A DNA stretch of 64,000 nucleotides from Sphagnum magellanicum (taxonomy: Eukaryota > Streptophyta > Sphagnopsida > Sphagnales > Sphagnaceae), in assembly GCA_021904315.1 (NCBI GenBank), contig CM038922.1:310001-374000 (forward strand), written 5' to 3'. Below are positions 60,961 through 64,000 of the stretch, piece after piece. Every line of letters starts with the position of its first letter. Positions within the stretch are counted from its first letter, which is position 1. A model generated the notes under the pieces. That model had not been told where the DNA came from and did not search any database. It saw only the letters and a list, made by a program, of their open reading frames with translations. Both the position numbers and the translations under genes were made by a program.

Positions 60961-63900
60961 GTCAATAGTTGTATATATGGTGTGTAAATCTTGTATAAGT
61001 TTTTTACACGTAAACATTTTACACTTATTTTTATATTGTTGTCATGCATTATATTAAAAAATTACACCTACACAAAAATAGTGTAAATATTTGTCAAATA
61101 TATTTACACAATGTCATGTAAATGTTTGGGGCATATAAGTGTATGTATTATATATTATATATTTTTAGTGATTATATCTATTTGAAATCCATATTAATTA
61201 GTTGTGAATGCGTCTCAAAGCATTATTTTATTTTATTTTTGGTTGCAATGGCCCATATTGATTGGCCATCATTAAAAACATCTTAAAAATTTGCTCCCCC
61301 TTTTTTCAAATAAAAGTGACATGTTTTAAAATTCCAATGATGAGTAATTGAAACTAGTATATGGGGGATTTTTTTAAATCCTTCACAGGGTCGTCCATGA
61401 ACAGTTCCAAAAACAATTTCAGAAATAATTATCTCATTTTCAAACTTAACTATTTCATTTTTTCTCAATAATTATTTCATTTTTCTATTACCTTTCTTAA
61501 TAACTACTTCCATTTTATAATTATCTCACTCTTTTTCCCTATCCACCAACATGAATATGAAAAAATAAATTAACATGTGTTTTTTCATCTCCATGAGATG
61601 TGTATAAGTTAAAATTAAATTTAACATTGACATAAATAATGATGAATTATTGAAAACCATATGAAAACATAAGAAAAAAAATAAAATAGCTAAATGTCAG
61701 TGATAGTGCATAGCAATGTAAAACTCAAATTATTATACATGGCCATGTAAAAGCATATATATATATATATATGTTTTACACTTACATTTACACAATTTCC
61801 CCTTACACACACACATCATGTGTTCTACATTTATATTTACACAAGTGCAAATGAACCTTAATACATTTACACTTACATGGAGTGTAAATAAATTTCATTC
61901 TAACACTTATACTTACATAAAATGCAAGTCTTAAATAAACTTCAAAACTTATCCCATATTGTTTGTTTTTCATTCCTATTTTGAACACTATATAAACAAG
62001 GGGGGTGTATATGTGTGCATAACATTGGTTGTAACCAAAAAGAAAAGGTCACAAACAACGCTACACTAGTCTACAATAAGCATCAACTCTACTAGCACTA
62101 AGCAATTCATTGTTCCAAATAACAGATCAAATTTCCTAACTACATAATTGCCCAACAAAGATGGTATTTCAAACCATACATCTTCATGAATGAATAAAAG
62201 AAAACATAAAATTATTTATGCTAGAAAAATAAACCAACATATTTTGTACTACCAAATGCTTCACATTAACATTTGCATTCCACATTCATCTCGTCATGAA
62301 AATTATATGAAATTATAAAAATTAATGAAAATTATTAGTGATACAAAGCAATCATAAATATGCATAATTAGTTATTGACTGGATACCATTCCTAACTATT
62401 TCCAAAAACGATTTTGCTTCAATATTTTTTTCTCAACATAAGAAAAAAAACAAAAAAATCGATATATGGTCGTAAAACTTGCCAAATTAAAAACAAAATT
62501 GTGCAGATAATTTGTTTAGCAAACCTATTAAAAATCCAAATATATTTAAAATGTTGTATTTATTTACATAAATATTTTATCCCTTTTAAATTTAAAAAAT
62601 CAAAAGAGAATTGTGAAATGTTTACATCTATATGCACCAAACAAAAAAAATCCAAAATTCAAAATTGAACAGAATTTTTAAGAAAATAATCCTTGCGTCC
62701 ATCACAAATTTACTTTAATAAAAATGTAAACAAAATGTGTACAATTATCATAAATAAAAACTTCAAGACCTAAAAACTTAAATAATAAAATTCAATCCTT
62801 GAACCTAATTAAAACCACAACTAGAGTTCATCATTATGCTCAACCAAATCAAAAGCACTCATTTTTCTGAAGGCTTTTACAAAAAAAATTATATTGTATG
62901 CATATTTACAAACCAAACTCAATGTTGTATTATTTTAAAGCAGCACAGTAATGAATTTGCAAACAAAAGAGCATGTTACTAGCTGCTTGCCATAAATCGG
63001 AATGTGGAATGTGCAACACTGATTCCAATGTGTAACACACACCAATCAAACATAGAAACTACAACTGAAACAGAGTAAAAACCATAGAAGGCAAAAACAA
63101 AAGCCACCTATCAGCATGCAAGTAGGCTACTAGTCTAGAAGGGCATCTCCAGCAACGCTCGGTATGTGACCCTGTAAAAAAAGCATTTCTGCCATCCAAG
63201 TTTTAGTTATTAACTTCTTTCCAACCCCACCCATCAAACTCAAACTGGTACTGCATGTAGGTGGGAGACTACTAATAGCAACCCACTTGGACTAATCAAA
63301 CTATATAACCAATCAGAAACAGAGAACAGTTAATAAATATGATTTCATTGTGGTTTTTAGACAGCTCCAGGGCTCTGAAACTTGTGCCTGTTTTCAAGGT
63401 CCCAGCAGTCTTCCAGTGGATTCACTGGATCCCACTGATGAACCTCATCCAAGATTTACAGTGCAGGCTCGCATAGTGAGCATTGTTGGAGATGCTCTAA
63501 GCAAAAAGAAATGCTGGAAAGATAGAGAAATCAGCCTGGATGGGGATAGGGATTGTCAAATTCCTTAACAAGGGCTCAAAGGAGGGTTCAAGTAATTAGT
63601 ACAATCCTTATTTGTATTAATAACATAAACTTTGGTTTGATTGTGTCGTGTCAAGGAGCTTTCAAAACGACAGCTTTCAATTAGGGTTTGCCAAAGGTTT
63701 TTTTTTTGTTTAATGCAAAATTTTGGAGTGAAAGTTTTTGAATGTCTTGGAGTGTTCACATGGAGTAACTTTTAGAAGGTGTGATGTCCCAAGCTTGACA
63801 AGTATGTCTTTGTTGGATGTCTTTGAAAGGTCTATGTTCAATGCATTGCAATGTGATGTTTTTGGAAAGCCTCACCAATTCCTTCCAATTATTGTTGGCC

Positions 63901-64000
63901 AGGAAAGCAAAGATAAGAATTCATGGCATCCTTGAAACTTGTCGAAGGTGAACTTGGCATCATCATGAGAATGTGAAGATTGACAAAACAATCTTCATGA
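60961..64000. other. AT-rich intergenic tail of the window
   Basis: Includes a third copy of the 48.7-kb repeat (about 61340-61740), an AT run (about 61755-61772) and many TACACTTACA-like repeats (61000-61150, 61770-61920). Short frames near 63350-63935 have less AT-biased composition, but I recognise no family and see no splice evidence, so no gene is called. Confidence 0.55.

Overview
This window looks like nuclear DNA of a land plant with a gene-sparse, repeat-rich genome. The coding genes have GT-AG introns and plant-type products: a plant methyl-CpG-binding-domain protein, a Bet v 1/PR-10-like protein, a SUD1/DOA10 E3 ligase and an AP2/ERF relic. Between them lie long AT-rich, CpG-poor tracts full of decayed transposons. 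I cannot place it more closely. A bryophyte, fern or gymnosperm would fit the slow clearance of old elements, but nothing here proves that.

Layout. 107-2253 (-): four-exon MBD protein gene, complete. 3.0-12.2 kb: no gene, a 285-bp tandem duplication and simple repeats. 12256-13171: solo LTR. 13917-17866: copy A of a 3.9-kb unidentified repeat. 19654-21070 (+): three-exon gene for a double-domain Bet v 1/SRPBCC protein. 23438-24752 (-): intronless, stop-containing stomatin-like pseudogene. 25306 to about 33340 (-): broken Helitron encoding Rep and Pif1-like helicase, with two LTR insertions nested in it, each with its own 5-bp target duplication. 34712-35660 (-): AP2/ERF pseudogene broken by a 292-bp internal tandem duplication. 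35.7-42.6 kb: gene desert with a minisatellite. 42628-48124: tandem copies C and B of the 3.9-kb family. 49184-49731: small non-autonomous Helitron with the same 3' end as the large one. 51833-59263 (-): complete ten-exon SUD1/CER9 (DOA10-class) gene. 59.3-64 kb: no gene, a foldback structure and AT-rich repeats.

The three intact genes do not form a pathway; their products act in chromatin, probably in ligand binding in the cytosol, and in ER-membrane protein degradation. The most informative content is the transposon stratigraphy: paired TSDs, shared Helitron ends, an empty-site paralogue and CpG decay allow relative dating. I found no convincing novel multi-gene system. Exon structures were read by eye from splice sites, phase and family similarity. 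They keep frame throughout (996, 909 and 3504 coding bases) but need transcript support.
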